Shown here one piece after another: positions 32,776-42,300 of a stretch of 64,000 bases of DNA (its first letter is position 1; each line of letters begins with the position of its first letter). Below the pieces are notes generated by a model. It did not search any database. It had not been told where the DNA came from and saw only the letters and a list, made by a program, of their open reading frames with translations. This DNA comes from Roseiarcus sp963721905 (GTDB lineage Bacteria > Pseudomonadota > Alphaproteobacteria > Rhizobiales > Beijerinckiaceae), in contig CAVRMF010000003.1 of NCBI GenBank assembly GCA_963721905.1, forward strand, positions 1 through 64,000, given 5' to 3'. The translations under genes and the position numbers were made by a program.

Positions 32776-32919
32776 CACGACGGCTGATGTCTGCTTTTTA
32801 GCGAAGGTTTCTATGGCTCTTTTGATCGAAAGGAAGGCCCTTGGCCGTGCCGACGGCATAATTGCCACGGATTTGTCAGACAAAATGACCGCCATCGAGG
32901 CAGAGCAGAAATATGCTGA
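32741..32919 (+). repeat. Imperfect direct repeat, copy A (179 bp)
   Basis: Copy A spans the operator region, the ribosome binding site and the first about 36 codons of the esterase-GntR fusion gene. It matches copy B at 36118-36295 with scattered substitutions and one base less in copy B (CTTTT versus CTTT soon after the ATG). Shared protein text is GRA(D/E)GII-x-x-DLSDKM followed by AI-x-AEQKYA. Confidence 0.8.
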
Positions 32920-34630
32920 CGACGACGGGTCTTTTGATTTGAGCAACCTTCGTCATTGGATATACGAATATTCCGCCCTCGCGGCGCGTGGCGGCGAGAC
33001 AGAGGGCGTGGCGACGGCGAACCGTACATTTGAGACGGTAACTGGCCCGGTCGCGACACGCCTTTACAATCCCGAGCAGCAAGCGCGTACGCTCGTCTTC
33101 GTCCATGGCGGCGGCTGGGTCATGGGCGGCATCGAGAGCCATGACCATATTGCGCGGTGGCTCGCGGCGGAGACCGGAAGCCGCGTCATTCAGATCGAAT
33201 ACCGTCTGGCCCCTGAGCACCCGTACCCGGCGTCGATGAATGATGTCAGGGCTGTCCTTTCGGCGACCCTTTACAATTCGCGAGGCGCTCCGGTGCTGGT
33301 GGCGGGCGATTTAGCGGGGGCCAATATCGCCGCTTCGGCGATACTCTGTCTCTCGAAGGACGAGCGGCGTCAGATCGCGGGCTTCGTCTCGCTTTATGGC
33401 GCCTACGCGCCGGAGATGAACCTCTCATCCCACCGGCTTTATGGAGACGGGCGGTTCGGGCTTTCTGAAGCCCAGATGCGGTGGTTTTGGAACCTCTATG
33501 CGCCGCAGCTGCCGCCCGAAGTGCGGGCCAAGAAACTCAGTCCGCTGTCCGCCGATTTGTCCGATTTTCCGCCAACGCTTTGCATTGGCGCGGAATGCGA
33601 CCTGCTGCTGGATGACACGCTGGCGTTTTACGGCGAACTGACCAAAGCCGGCGTTGACGTCTCGCTCTCACTGTGGCCGAGCCTGACGCACGGCTGCATG
33701 CATTTTGTTGGCGCGGTCAGCAGCGTGACCGAGGCAGCCGGGTCCGTCGTCCAATTCGTGAACGCGCGCGGGCGGGGGCCGGCGACGCGTTCTCGCGCGC
33801 CCGGGGCGGCTCATCTGTCCAGGCCGGAGCAGAAGCCGGCGCAACATCTTGATGGCGAAGCGGCGCCGGATGCGTTGGCGCTCGTTGACGTCGAGCCGTT
33901 GTTCACGACCAGTCGTTCCCGACTCCATGGTTCGCTTGCTCATCGCATCGCCGGTGGCATCATCAGGGGCGACCTCGCTCCGGGGTCGCTGCTGCCGAGG
34001 GAGGAGAGCGCTGGCGAGTCCTTTGGCGTGTCGAGGAGCGCCTATCGCGAAGCGATCCGTACCCTCGCCGCGAAGGGCATCGTGACCGCGCAACCAAAGG
34101 TCGGGACGAAAGTCGCGCCGCGCGCGGCCTGGCACATCCTCGATCCCGACGTTCTCGCCTGGCATTTCGAACTCGCCGCGAACGAGACCTTCATCCGCAA
34201 TCTCTTCGAACTGCGGAAAATCGTCGAGCCCAGCGCGGCAGCCCTCGCCGCAATGCGACGGAGCGAAGAAGATCTGTCCCGGCTGGCGGACGGGTTGTCG
34301 CGGATGGCCCGCACCAATCCTCGGACGGGAGCCTGGCTCAACGCCATCGTGGCGTTCCACCAGGGGCTCCTGACCGCGGGGCACAACGAGGCTTTGTCTT
34401 CGCTATGGCCAGCAATCCAAACCACTCTACGATGGTCGATAAAATTGCAGATGATGTTGCCGACTTTGAGTTTGGCGCATGATCCGGTCGCAGACCACGC
34501 GCGCGTCTTCGAAAAGATCGCCTCGCAGAACGCCGAGGGCGCATTGACCGAAACAGCGCTTCTCATTGAATCCGCACTCGCGGATACATTGTTGAACATG
34601 CAAAGGATTAAATCGGCCAAACCGGCTTGA
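32813..34630 (+). CDS. Fusion protein: serine-less HSL-family esterase domain plus GntR/FCD transcription regulator
   Basis: This 605-residue protein joins two families rarely seen together. Residues about 45-315 form an alpha/beta hydrolase of the hormone-sensitive-lipase group: oxyanion motif HGGGW at 98-102, EYRLAPEHPYPA at 129-140, Asp263 (ECDLLLDD) and His293 (THGCMHF). The nucleophile elbow reads GDLAG (165-169), with Leu167 (TTA at 33311) where GDSAG has the catalytic serine, so esterase activity should be lost. A proline/arginine-rich linker (319-358) leads to a GntR winged helix (372-436: LAHRIAGGIIRGDLAPG, LLPREESAGESFGVSRSAYR, REAIRTLAAKGIVTAQP) and an FCD domain (about 455-595, LLTAGHNEALSSLW). 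I infer a regulator whose dead esterase fold senses an ester ligand. GAAGG precedes the ATG. A separate GntR protein from an internal TTG at 33875 cannot be excluded. Confidence 0.85.
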   Translation: MALLIERKALGRADGIIATDLSDKMTAIEAEQKYADDDGSFDLSNLRHWIYEYSALAARGGETEGVATANRTFETVTGPVATRLYNPEQQARTLVFVHGGGWVMGGIESHDHIARWLAAETGSRVIQIEYRLAPEHPYPASMNDVRAVLSATLYNSRGAPVLVAGDLAGANIAASAILCLSKDERRQIAGFVSLYGAYAPEMNLSSHRLYGDGRFGLSEAQMRWFWNLYAPQLPPEVRAKKLSPLSADLSDFPPTLCIGAECDLLLDDTLAFYGELTKAGVDVSLSLWPSLTHGCMHFVGAVSSVTEAAGSVVQFVNARGRGPATRSRAPGAAHLSRPEQKPAQHLDGEAAPDALALVDVEPLFTTSRSRLHGSLAHRIAGGIIRGDLAPGSLLPREESAGESFGVSRSAYREAIRTLAAKGIVTAQPKVGTKVAPRAAWHILDPDVLAWHFELAANETFIRNLFELRKIVEPSAAALAAMRRSEEDLSRLADGLSRMARTNPRTGAWLNAIVAFHQGLLTAGHNEALSSLWPAIQTTLRWSIKLQMMLPTLSLAHDPVADHARVFEKIASQNAEGALTETALLIESALADTLLNMQRIKSAKPA

Positions 34631-34744
34631 CTTCCCGGCGGACCTTCCAGCCTCACATACCTGCCGCGCGATTCCGCCTTTGGCAAGATGAAGGCGATGG
34701 TCGAGGGGGCGCGCATCCGTGCGGACGGTACTAGGGGCGAGATA

Positions 34745-34764
34745 GGGGCGCCTATCGGCGCCCC
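34745..34764. terminator. Perfect hairpin between convergent genes
   Basis: GGGGCGCC (34745-34752) and GGCGCCCC (34757-34764) pair perfectly around TATC. It lies in the 194-base gap where the fusion regulator (plus) and the SGNH hydrolase (minus) converge, so it may stop transcription from both sides, although no T-run follows on either strand. Nothing else is recognised in the gap. Confidence 0.5.
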
Positions 34765-34824
34765 CATCCCTCAACCTTGATGTTCCGGCGAGGAAGAATT
34801 GGCCTTCGCCCTTGAGAGCAACTC

Positions 34825-36073
34825 CTACTTGTTGCCCTTCAGCATGCCGAGATCGATCGAGCCAGCCATCGCCTCATAGCCGGCGTCGTTCGGATGCAGA
34901 TTGTCGCCGCTGTTATATACCGCCTTGGTGTGCTTCGGGTTCGCCGGATCGCGCACGACTGCGTCGAAGTCGATCACGCCGTCGAACTCGCCGCTCGTGC
35001 GGATCCAGTCATTGACCGCCTCGCGAATCGCCTCCTTGTCGGGATTGTAGTAGCCTTCCAGCGGCCCGCCTTTGAATGTGTCCTCGAAGGGCGTCAGCGT
35101 TGCGCCGAGAATGCGCAGCCCGTGCGCGTGCGCGCGCCCGATGAGCTGCTGATAGCCGTCTGTGATCTGCTTGGCGGTCGGCTCCTTGGCCTTCGGGTCG
35201 AGGGCCATCCCCGGCCAGCCGATGTCGTTGATGCCCATCATCAGGATCACGGTCGAGGCGTGCGGCTGGGCGATGACGTCGTGATCGAAGCGGGCGAGGG
35301 CGTTCGTGCCCATGCGATCGGTCAGCACCTGCGCGCCCGAAATGCCCTCGTTGACGACGGACATCGGAACCCCGGCCTCTTTGACGAGGCGGCGCGCGAG
35401 GAAGTCGGGCCAGCGGTGCGTCTGATTGGGCGTTGAGCCGTCGCCGTCGGTGATCGAGTCGCCGAAAGGCACGACTGCGCGCGCATCCGGCGGAGCGTCA
35501 ACGAGAATCCCGGTCAGGAAGGGCTTCGCCGTCATGGTGCTTGACGGCTTGATCGTAGCGTCGGCGACCGTGTTGCCCTCGGTAATATAGGCTGTGTCCC
35601 GGCCCTCCCAATGGGTGGTAGTCACCGGCACGACGCCGTTGAAATAGAGACTGACGGCGAGCTTGCTGAGCGGATCGACTTGGAAAGAGACGGGGTCGCT
35701 GATCCAATCAGCGCCCGCCGGAATGATGACACTGGGTTGGCTGTCAAAGGTGACCGTATGGTCCGAGCCCGCCTCGATCGCGCCATCGGCGCCGGCGAGC
35801 GCGACATGCGCTGCGCTCAGCGGCAGTGGCGTTGAGCCGTAGACGTTCGAGATCACGAGGCGGACCTGCTTGCCGCCGAGGCTGATCGTTGCGACCTCGC
35901 GCAGGGTCTGGTTCCAGAAGTTGCGCGGAACCTTCACCGGCGCCAGGAAGTCCGGCGTCCAGAGCGGCTGCGGGCTCGCGGCCCAGGTGGCGATGTAGTC
36001 GCCTGAGTTCCGCCGCCTGAGCAACGGAGCCAAGCGCGACGAGCGCAACGACGGACAGGCTGAATTTCAGCAT
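34825..36073 (-). pseudogene. Secreted SGNH/GDSL hydrolase, frameshifted just after the signal peptide
   Basis: The main frame encodes an SGNH-family esterase of about 400 residues with block I VPFGDSITDGDGS, block II NEGISGAQVL, block III MMGINDIG and block V DNLHPNDAGYEAM, so Ser, Gly, Asn and Asp/His of the active site are present. A predicted signal peptide (MLKFSLSVVALVALGSVAQA) starts at ATG 36073, eight bases after AGGAGG, but is in another frame. Removing one base at about 36007 joins them as AQAAESGDYIATWAASPQP, so the sequence shown has a one-base insertion. If real, the protein is not exported; if an error, this is an intact secreted carbohydrate or lipid esterase. Its promoter carries the same operator block as the ABC importer. 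Confidence 0.85.
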
Positions 36074-36117
36074 CGGCGTTTCCTCCTTGAAGCGGGTTTC
36101 GACGGGCCGCTTATCTA

Positions 36118-36150
36118 ATCTGGTAGACGATTTGTCAGACATCGTCAACG
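36118..36150. promoter_or_regulatory. Second copy of the operator/promoter block, upstream of the SGNH hydrolase
   Basis: TGGTAGACGA (36121-36130) and TTGTCAGACA (36131-36140) repeat the arrangement found at 32744. On the minus strand TTGACG-N17-TACCAG is retained exactly, 45 bases before the SGNH start codon. The left half-site has changed from ACCA to ACGA. Conservation of the block in front of both minus-strand units suggests shared control. Confidence 0.5.
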
Positions 36151-36295
36151 CTCACGACCGCTGATGTCGGCTTTTTAGGGAAGGATTCGATGGCTCTTTG
36201 ATCGAAAGCAATGCTCTAGGCCGCGCTGAGGGCATCATTGGCGCCGATTTGTCGGACAAAATGGCCGCCATCCAGGCAGAACAGAAATATGCTGA
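36118..36295 (+). repeat. Imperfect direct repeat, copy B (178 bp)
   Basis: This is copy B of the repeat at 32741-32919. The equivalent of the fusion gene start (ATG 36190) is followed at once by a stop because of one missing base; the next frame continues the shared protein text GRAEGIIGADLSDKM and AIQAEQKYA up to 36295. Homology ends there, so this is a dead 5' fragment of the esterase-GntR gene with its promoter. Confidence 0.8.
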
Positions 36296-36402
36296 ATCGC
36301 GGGCGGGCATTAGTTCCATACACAAAGGCGCTACCCGCATGGACGAGCCCCCGGTTTCCCGCGGATTCAGGTCGGAGACGACAAGGGCAAGGTCTGACCA
36401 AT

Positions 36403-36591
36403 CGGATTCCGCCCGGACAGTATGTGACGACGGATTTCCCGGTTCTGTCGGCCGGACCAACGCCGCAAATCAGACTTGAAGAGTGGACCTTTGCGCTTCG
36501 CCTCGACGGATTGCAGCTCGGCAATTGGACATGGGCTGAATTCCACGCGCTCCCCCAGATCAGGAGGCGGGCTTTCCTCTTTTCACTCTGA
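36403..36591 (+). pseudogene. N-terminal fragment of a sulfite-oxidase-like molybdopterin oxidoreductase gene
   Basis: The frame reads IPPGQYVTTDFPVLSAGPTP, then EEWTFALRLDGLQLGNWTW and AEFHALP, which is the start of sulfite-oxidase-like oxidoreductases (usual form RLPPGQ-V--FPVLSAGPTP ... W-W-EF-ALP). Homology stops at about 36558, before the molybdenum-ligand cysteine, and an unrelated tail leads to a stop at 36591. It is therefore only the first about 50-60 residues of the domain. Confidence 0.65.
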
Positions 36592-36599
36592 CGGACAAC

Positions 36600-36937
36600 A
36601 CGCAGCCATTTCCGGCAGGCAATTGACCCATGGCGGCATTATTGACCTTTTCGATCGGCGATTCAGCGTCGATGACGCAGCCAAACGGCACAAGCCGGCG
36701 GCCGAGGCCTATGCCGAGGTCACCGAAGGGCTTGGCGCGTCGCCGTCGGAAATGTGCTTGGTCGCATGCCACACCTGGGACACGATCGGAGCTCAGGCGG
36801 TCGGCTGGGAAGCCGGGCTGATCCAGCGCGCCAATAACGACGCTTTGGATACTGCCGCGCAGCCGCAGTATGTTGGAAAAGACCCCAACATTGTCGCTGA
36901 CCAGATAATCGCACGAAATGGTTCTGCGCCCGGGTAA
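36600..36937 (+). pseudogene. C-terminal fragment of a type II haloacid dehalogenase-like gene
   Basis: The frame gives GGIIDLFDRRFSVDDAAKRHK, PAAEAYAEVTEGLG, MCLVACHTWDTIGAQAVGW and AGLIQR, corresponding to motifs III and IV of HAD-superfamily 2-haloacid dehalogenases (usual forms SVDEV-R-KP-P--Y and CLVAAHAWDT-GA--AG). The nucleophile aspartate and the cap are missing, so the product would be inactive. It stops at TAA 36937 and directly follows the sulfite-oxidase-like fragment. Confidence 0.65.
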
Positions 36938-37014
36938 GGACTCTCGAATGGCGCCGCGTACAAGTGGGGCGGGTGGGCGGAGGCGACGCCGAGCTCACCC
37001 GACTGCAGAACTTG

Positions 37015-39144
37015 TCAGTGCGCGAGGATCGCCAGCAGCAGCAGGGCGACGATGTTGGTGATCTTGATGGCCGGATTGATCGCGGGCCCGGCGGTGTCCT
37101 TGTAAGGGTCGCCGACGGTGTCGCCGGTGACGGAGGCCTTGTGGGCTTCCGAGCCTTTGAAGTGCTTGACGCCGTCCTTGTCGATGAAGCCGTCCTCGAA
37201 GCTCTTCTTGGCGTTGTCCCAGGCGCCGCCGCCCGACGTCATCGAAATCGCGACGAAGAGGCCGTTGACGATCACGCCGAGCAGCGAAGCGCCCAGCGCG
37301 GCGAAACCAGAGGCCTTTGATCCCGAAATCCAGTAGGCGCCGAAATAGACGACGAAAGGCGCGAGCACCGGCAGGAGCGACGGGACGATCATTTCGCGGA
37401 TCGCGGCCTTCGTCAGCATGTCGACCGCCCGGCCATAATCAGGGCGCTGCGTGCCCTGCATGATGCCCGGCTTTTCCTTGAACTGGCGGCGCACCTCGAT
37501 CACCACCGATCCAGCCGCTCGGCCGACGGCGGTCATCGCGATGCCGGCGAACAGATACGGGATGAGGCCGCCAAAGATGAGGCCGGCGACGACATAGGGG
37601 TTGGAGAGGTTGAAATCGACGACGCCGACGTCCTTGAAATAGGGCGCGCCGATCTCGGTGAAGTGGCGGATGTCGTTGGTGTAGGCTGCAAACAGAACGA
37701 GCGCGCCGAGACCCGCCGATCCGATCGCGTAGCCTTTGGTGATCGCCTTGGTCGTGTTGCCGACCGCGTCGAGCGCGTCGGTCGACTGCCGCACCTCCTT
37801 CGGCAGGCCCGCCATTTCGGCGATGCCGCCGGCGTTGTCGGTGACGGGACCGAAGGCGTCGAGCGCGACAATCATCCCAGCGAGCCCAAGCATGGTCGTG
37901 ACCGCGATCGCGGTGCCGAAGAGACCGGCGAGCTGGTAGGTCGTCACGATGCCTGCGACGATGACGAGCGCGGGAAGGGCGGTCGATTCGAGCGAGACCG
38001 CCAGGCCCTGGATCACGTTCGTCCCGTGGCCGGTCACGGAGGCCTGCGCGATGGACATCACGGGACGCTTGCCGGTGCCGGTATAATATTCCGTGATGAC
38101 GACGATGAGGCCCGTCACGGCGAGGCCGATCAGGCCGCAGACAAACAGGCTCCTGCCGGTGACGGCTGACCCGGCGACGGTCCCGATATCACCCCATCCC
38201 ACGACAAACTGCGTGGCGATCGCGAGGCCCAGGATCGACAACACGCCGGTGGCGATGAGCCCCTTGTAGAGCGCCCCCATGATCGAGTTGTTCGCGCCGA
38301 GCCTGACGAAGAACGTGCCAATGATCGAGGTCACGATGCAGACCGCGCAGATCGCCAGCGGATACATCATCGTCGGAAGCAGCGCCGGGGTTCCCTCGAA
38401 GAAGATCGAGGCCAGCACCATCGTCGCCACAACGGTCACCGCATAGGTCTCGAAGAGGTCGGCCGCCATGCCGGCGCAATCGCCGACATTGTCGCCGACG
38501 TTGTCGGCGATGGTCGCCGGGTTGCGCGGATCATCCTCTGGAATTCCCGCCTCGACCTTGCCGACCAGGTCGGCGCCGACGTCCGCGCCCTTGGTGAAAA
38601 TGCCGCCGCCGAGACGGGCGAAGATCGAGATCAGCGACGCGCCGAAGCCGAGCGCGACCAGAGCGGCGATAACGGTGCGATCCGATGGCGCGTAGTCAAG
38701 AACGGTGGTCAGAAAGCCGAAATAGCCGGCGACGCCGAGAAGCGCGAGACCGGCGACCAAAAGGCCGGTCACCGCGCCCGATCGGAATGCGATGTCGAGG
38801 CCGCCGGCGAGCGACTTTGTCGCCGCCTGGGCCGTGCGCACGTTCGCGCGCACCGAGACGTTCATGCCGATGAAGCCGGCCGCGCCGGACAGAATCGCGC
38901 CGATCGCGAAGCCGGCCGCCACCGTCCACGAGAGCAGCAGTCCCAGGGCGATGAAGACGACAATTCCGACGCCCGCGATGGTGGTGTATTGCCGCCTGAG
39001 GTAGGCCTGCGCGCCTTCACGCACGGCGGCCGAGATCTCCTGCATGCGTTGGGATCCCGCGTCGGCCGCCATCAGGCTACTGACGGTATAGACGCCGTAG
39101 ACGATCGACAGCAATCCGCAGAGAATGATCAAACCCAACAGCAT
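37015..39144 (-). CDS. hppA: K+-independent membrane-bound proton-translocating pyrophosphatase
   Basis: This 709-residue integral membrane protein with about 16 helices couples PPi hydrolysis to proton transport. The catalytic loop is ADVGADLVGKVEAGIPEDDP near residue 190, followed by DNVGDNVGDCAGMAADLFE, and a second acidic site is GPVTDNAGGIAEM. The segment GNTTKAITKGYAIGS (Lys near residue 465) has the lysine characteristic of potassium-independent H+-PPases, where K+-dependent ones have Ala. The start MLLGLIILCG at 39144 is chosen over a much longer open frame because an AGGGGGC lies eight bases upstream and the family begins here. The gene is downstream of the GH94 protein gene with a 173-base gap. 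Confidence 0.96.
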   Translation of the reverse strand: MLLGLIILCGLLSIVYGVYTVSSLMAADAGSQRMQEISAAVREGAQAYLRRQYTTIAGVGIVVFIALGLLLSWTVAAGFAIGAILSGAAGFIGMNVSVRANVRTAQAATKSLAGGLDIAFRSGAVTGLLVAGLALLGVAGYFGFLTTVLDYAPSDRTVIAALVALGFGASLISIFARLGGGIFTKGADVGADLVGKVEAGIPEDDPRNPATIADNVGDNVGDCAGMAADLFETYAVTVVATMVLASIFFEGTPALLPTMMYPLAICAVCIVTSIIGTFFVRLGANNSIMGALYKGLIATGVLSILGLAIATQFVVGWGDIGTVAGSAVTGRSLFVCGLIGLAVTGLIVVITEYYTGTGKRPVMSIAQASVTGHGTNVIQGLAVSLESTALPALVIVAGIVTTYQLAGLFGTAIAVTTMLGLAGMIVALDAFGPVTDNAGGIAEMAGLPKEVRQSTDALDAVGNTTKAITKGYAIGSAGLGALVLFAAYTNDIRHFTEIGAPYFKDVGVVDFNLSNPYVVAGLIFGGLIPYLFAGIAMTAVGRAAGSVVIEVRRQFKEKPGIMQGTQRPDYGRAVDMLTKAAIREMIVPSLLPVLAPFVVYFGAYWISGSKASGFAALGASLLGVIVNGLFVAISMTSGGGAWDNAKKSFEDGFIDKDGVKHFKGSEAHKASVTGDTVGDPYKDTAGPAINPAIKITNIVALLLLAILAH

Positions 39145-39317
39145 GGCGTAAAGCCCCCTGAAATGTTGCGACCGCGGCGAGCGCGGTCTGTTTGCCGCGG
39201 CCTCATGCCAGAAACCCGGGCGTGCCGCAACGCACGATCCGGCTTTTGAGGGCCGTTTCGACCAAAGTCGGGCGCCAAAGCAGCCAAAAAGCGTCGAGAA
39301 TCTCGGAGATGTGACAA

Positions 39318-42300
39318 TTAGTCCGCTGCGATTGGCTGATGGCGCACTTCCTGGCGCCTGCGCCATGTCGAGCCGCCGATACGCAGAGATTCGAGTTGCA
39401 GCTCGCCCTTGGGCTCGAACAGGTCGTCGCGAACGCCAATCGCGCCCTCGGTCTGGACAATGCCCAACAGCGCATAGGCGGCGGACAGCATGCGCGCCGC
39501 AGAGCCGGTGTACCACGACCAGCCTCCGCGTCCGCCATGGCCCCAGCCGTCGTAGATGTCGGCGGGCTGTTGGATGGGAATGAGGCCGTAGATCGCGATG
39601 CGCTCGGGATCCGTCTTCTTCAAGGGCGAGATCTTTTCGAATACTTCAAAGGCTCGCGCAAGCAGGCGCGCAGCCTTTTCGCCGTCGCCCCTGGCGCGGG
39701 CCGATTCGCCGAGCCGCACGAAGCCGTCGACGATCCAAGTGGCGCCATGACTGTATTGGCCGCCGTTCTCCCGAACCCCAGGCGGATAATCGGCGATGCG
39801 GCCCGGGTAGGGCTGCGAATGCTCGTAGAAGGGGGTTTCCAACAGAAGCACGCGGTCGGCGCGTTCGATCGCCTTGAGGCCTCCTTCGATCGCCGCGAGC
39901 GCGCGATCGTCGTCGCAGGCGCCCGAATAGGCGGCCCAGCCGGTCGTCATCGCATTGGGCACGGCGACGACTTGTCCGTCGTCGGCGAAGTCCAGCGCGT
40001 AATGATCCCCGAGCCAGCCGACATCCAGCGCCTTGCGTTGCCCCGCCAAAGCCTCCTCGCATCGTGAGGCGAACGCGTCGTCGCCCTTTAGTCGCGCCAG
40101 CGGGATGAACCCGTCGAGGACGTTGGCGAGAAAGAATCCCATCCAGACGCTTGTGCCGATGTCCCGTCGTCCCAGCACGTCGATGCCGTCATTCCAGTCT
40201 CCTGCCCGAAGCAGCGGCAGGCCGTTTTGGCCGAGAAACCGAAGCGTATAATCGATCGCGAGGCGCGCGTGCTCGTAGACGCTGGCGGTCTCCCGCGAAA
40301 CGCGTGGAATGACAATCCAGGTTTCCTCGTGTTCGGGAACCACCTCTCCCTCCAGGAACGGGGTCGACTCGTCGAGAACGCTGGCGTCCCCGAGCTCGCG
40401 AACATAACGCGCGAGCACATAGGGCAGCCACAGATGCGGGTCGCTCGCCTTGGTGCGCTGGCCGAGGCCGGTGCGGCCGTTCGGGGCGCGGTGCCACCAT
40501 TTGAGCACGTCGCCCTCGCGAAACTGCTGGCTGGCGTGCAGCACGATCTGCGCGCGGGCGAGGCGAGGTTCGAGCAGGATCAGCGGGAGCACGTCCTGCA
40601 ACTGATCTCGATAGCCGGTGGCGCCTCCGCGCTGGTTCGGTCCGACCCGACCCCAGAGCCGGGAAGCGTAGAGCTGATAGGGCAGCCATGTGTTGACGAG
40701 GCGATCGAAGTCGGGCCGGTTCGTGCGGACCTCGACTTTGCCGAGCCGATCCGCCCACGCGGCCCGGGTTGCGGCCAGATCCGCCTCGGCCCGGAGGACA
40801 GTCGCCCGGGACGCAGCCGACAGCGCTTCCGCGCGGCTCGGCGCCTGGCCGAACCCAATTGCGATCTTCGTCTCTTCTCCGGGCGCAAGCGTCAGCTCCG
40901 CGCAGAATGCAGCGACCCGCCGTCCGTCGTCGCTGGCCGCGCCGTCGGCCGAGCCTGTCTCGACCATCGCCGGAGTATGGATGTCGCGCCCCGGCCCGCC
41001 AAAGAACCGGGTCCGGATCGTTTCTGTTGTCGGGTTCGCCATGCTGGTCGCAGCGAAGGCGAAGCCGCGCTCGAAATCGTTGCGAGGATTCTGAAACAAG
41101 AGCGCCGAGCCGACAGTTTCGTCTTGAATCTTGTCGACGCTTTCGTTGGGACTTTCCTCGAGAGCCAGGTCGAAGAACGGCGCGATCCGCAACCGCTTTG
41201 GTCGTGTTCCAACGTTGCGCAACGTTAGCAGCCGCATGTCGCACGGGCAGTCGGGCGGCACGAAGACCACGGACTTTATCGTCAGATCGCCGCGCGCTGT
41301 GATGAACGTCGCTGCCCCCGGCTCGTAGACGACCTCGTGCGTCCCGTCCTCGCGCTGAAAGGGCGCAAATCCGGGCGCGTCGGTCTGGCCGGTTTCAAGA
41401 TCGCGCAGGTAAACGACCTGACCCGGTTGCACGACGGTCGAGCTGTCGAACCGGAATGCGGTCAGGCCATTCTGGCGGGCATTGCCGAAGGCGGAGAAGA
41501 TCTCGCCGTCGTTGGAAACCATGGTCGCCATGCCGAGTTCGTTCGCCATCACATGAGCCCACGGGCGTGGCGTGCGTGGGGTCAGGCTTAGGGACTTGCC
41601 ATCCGGGGAGAACGCAAAGGGCCAGCGGCTCGGAAGCGCGTGAGACGGCTCGACGGCGCGCGTCTCATAGAAGCGCGTGTGCAAGTCGGACTCGGGGAAT
41701 GGAGCGAGACCGAGGCGTCGCGCGATGAGTTCGCTTGCCCAGACCGCGTTGTCTGAACGCCCGATGATGAACTCAGCCTCCGCCGACCCATTCGCTTCGA
41801 GCGTTGCTTCGAGGCTGAAGCTCGCGGCGGGATCGAAGGTCCAGACTTTGCCCTCGTCGTCGAGCTTGCGCCATCGCCATGGCTCGCAGCCGGTGGGGCG
41901 GGCGAGCGAGCCCTCGCCGAGAAAACGGGTGCGCGAATCCTCGTAGCCGACGAGTTCCGCCCCCGCGCCCGGTTTGACCGCGAAGAAAGCGACTTCGCCG
42001 CGGTCCGCCCGGGCAGAGCGCAGCAGCCGGTTGCGCGCGAGGATGGCGTTGAGGGCGCCCACGAACACGGTCTCGACATGCATCCCCGCGAAATCGAGAT
42101 CCCGCGCATAGGTTCCGACATCACTGCCGGCGATCTCGCAAAAGCTCGTCAAGCGGAGCCGGCGCGGGCGTCCGGTTTTGTCCGTCAGCCGAATCCGCCA
42201 GCCCAAAACGGCGACTTGCCTTTCATCCGGCGCAATCTCCATGCGCGCTTCGACGCCGTTCAGCGTGTGGATGATTGTGAGACGATTGAAGCCGGGCTCT

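Noticed and set aside
36198..36479. 93-codon frame resembling the start of the esterase-GntR gene
   Set aside because: Resemblance ends at 36295 and the true start is followed by a stop; it is the dead part of repeat copy B, not a gene.
37100..39100. GNTTKA variant as a sign of a Na+-pumping pyrophosphatase
   Set aside because: Na+-pumping members belong to the K+-dependent class with Ala at this place; Lys indicates a proton pump.
40227..41228. 333-codon plus-strand frame
   Set aside because: Antisense to the catalytic half of the GH94 protein; no recognisable motif.
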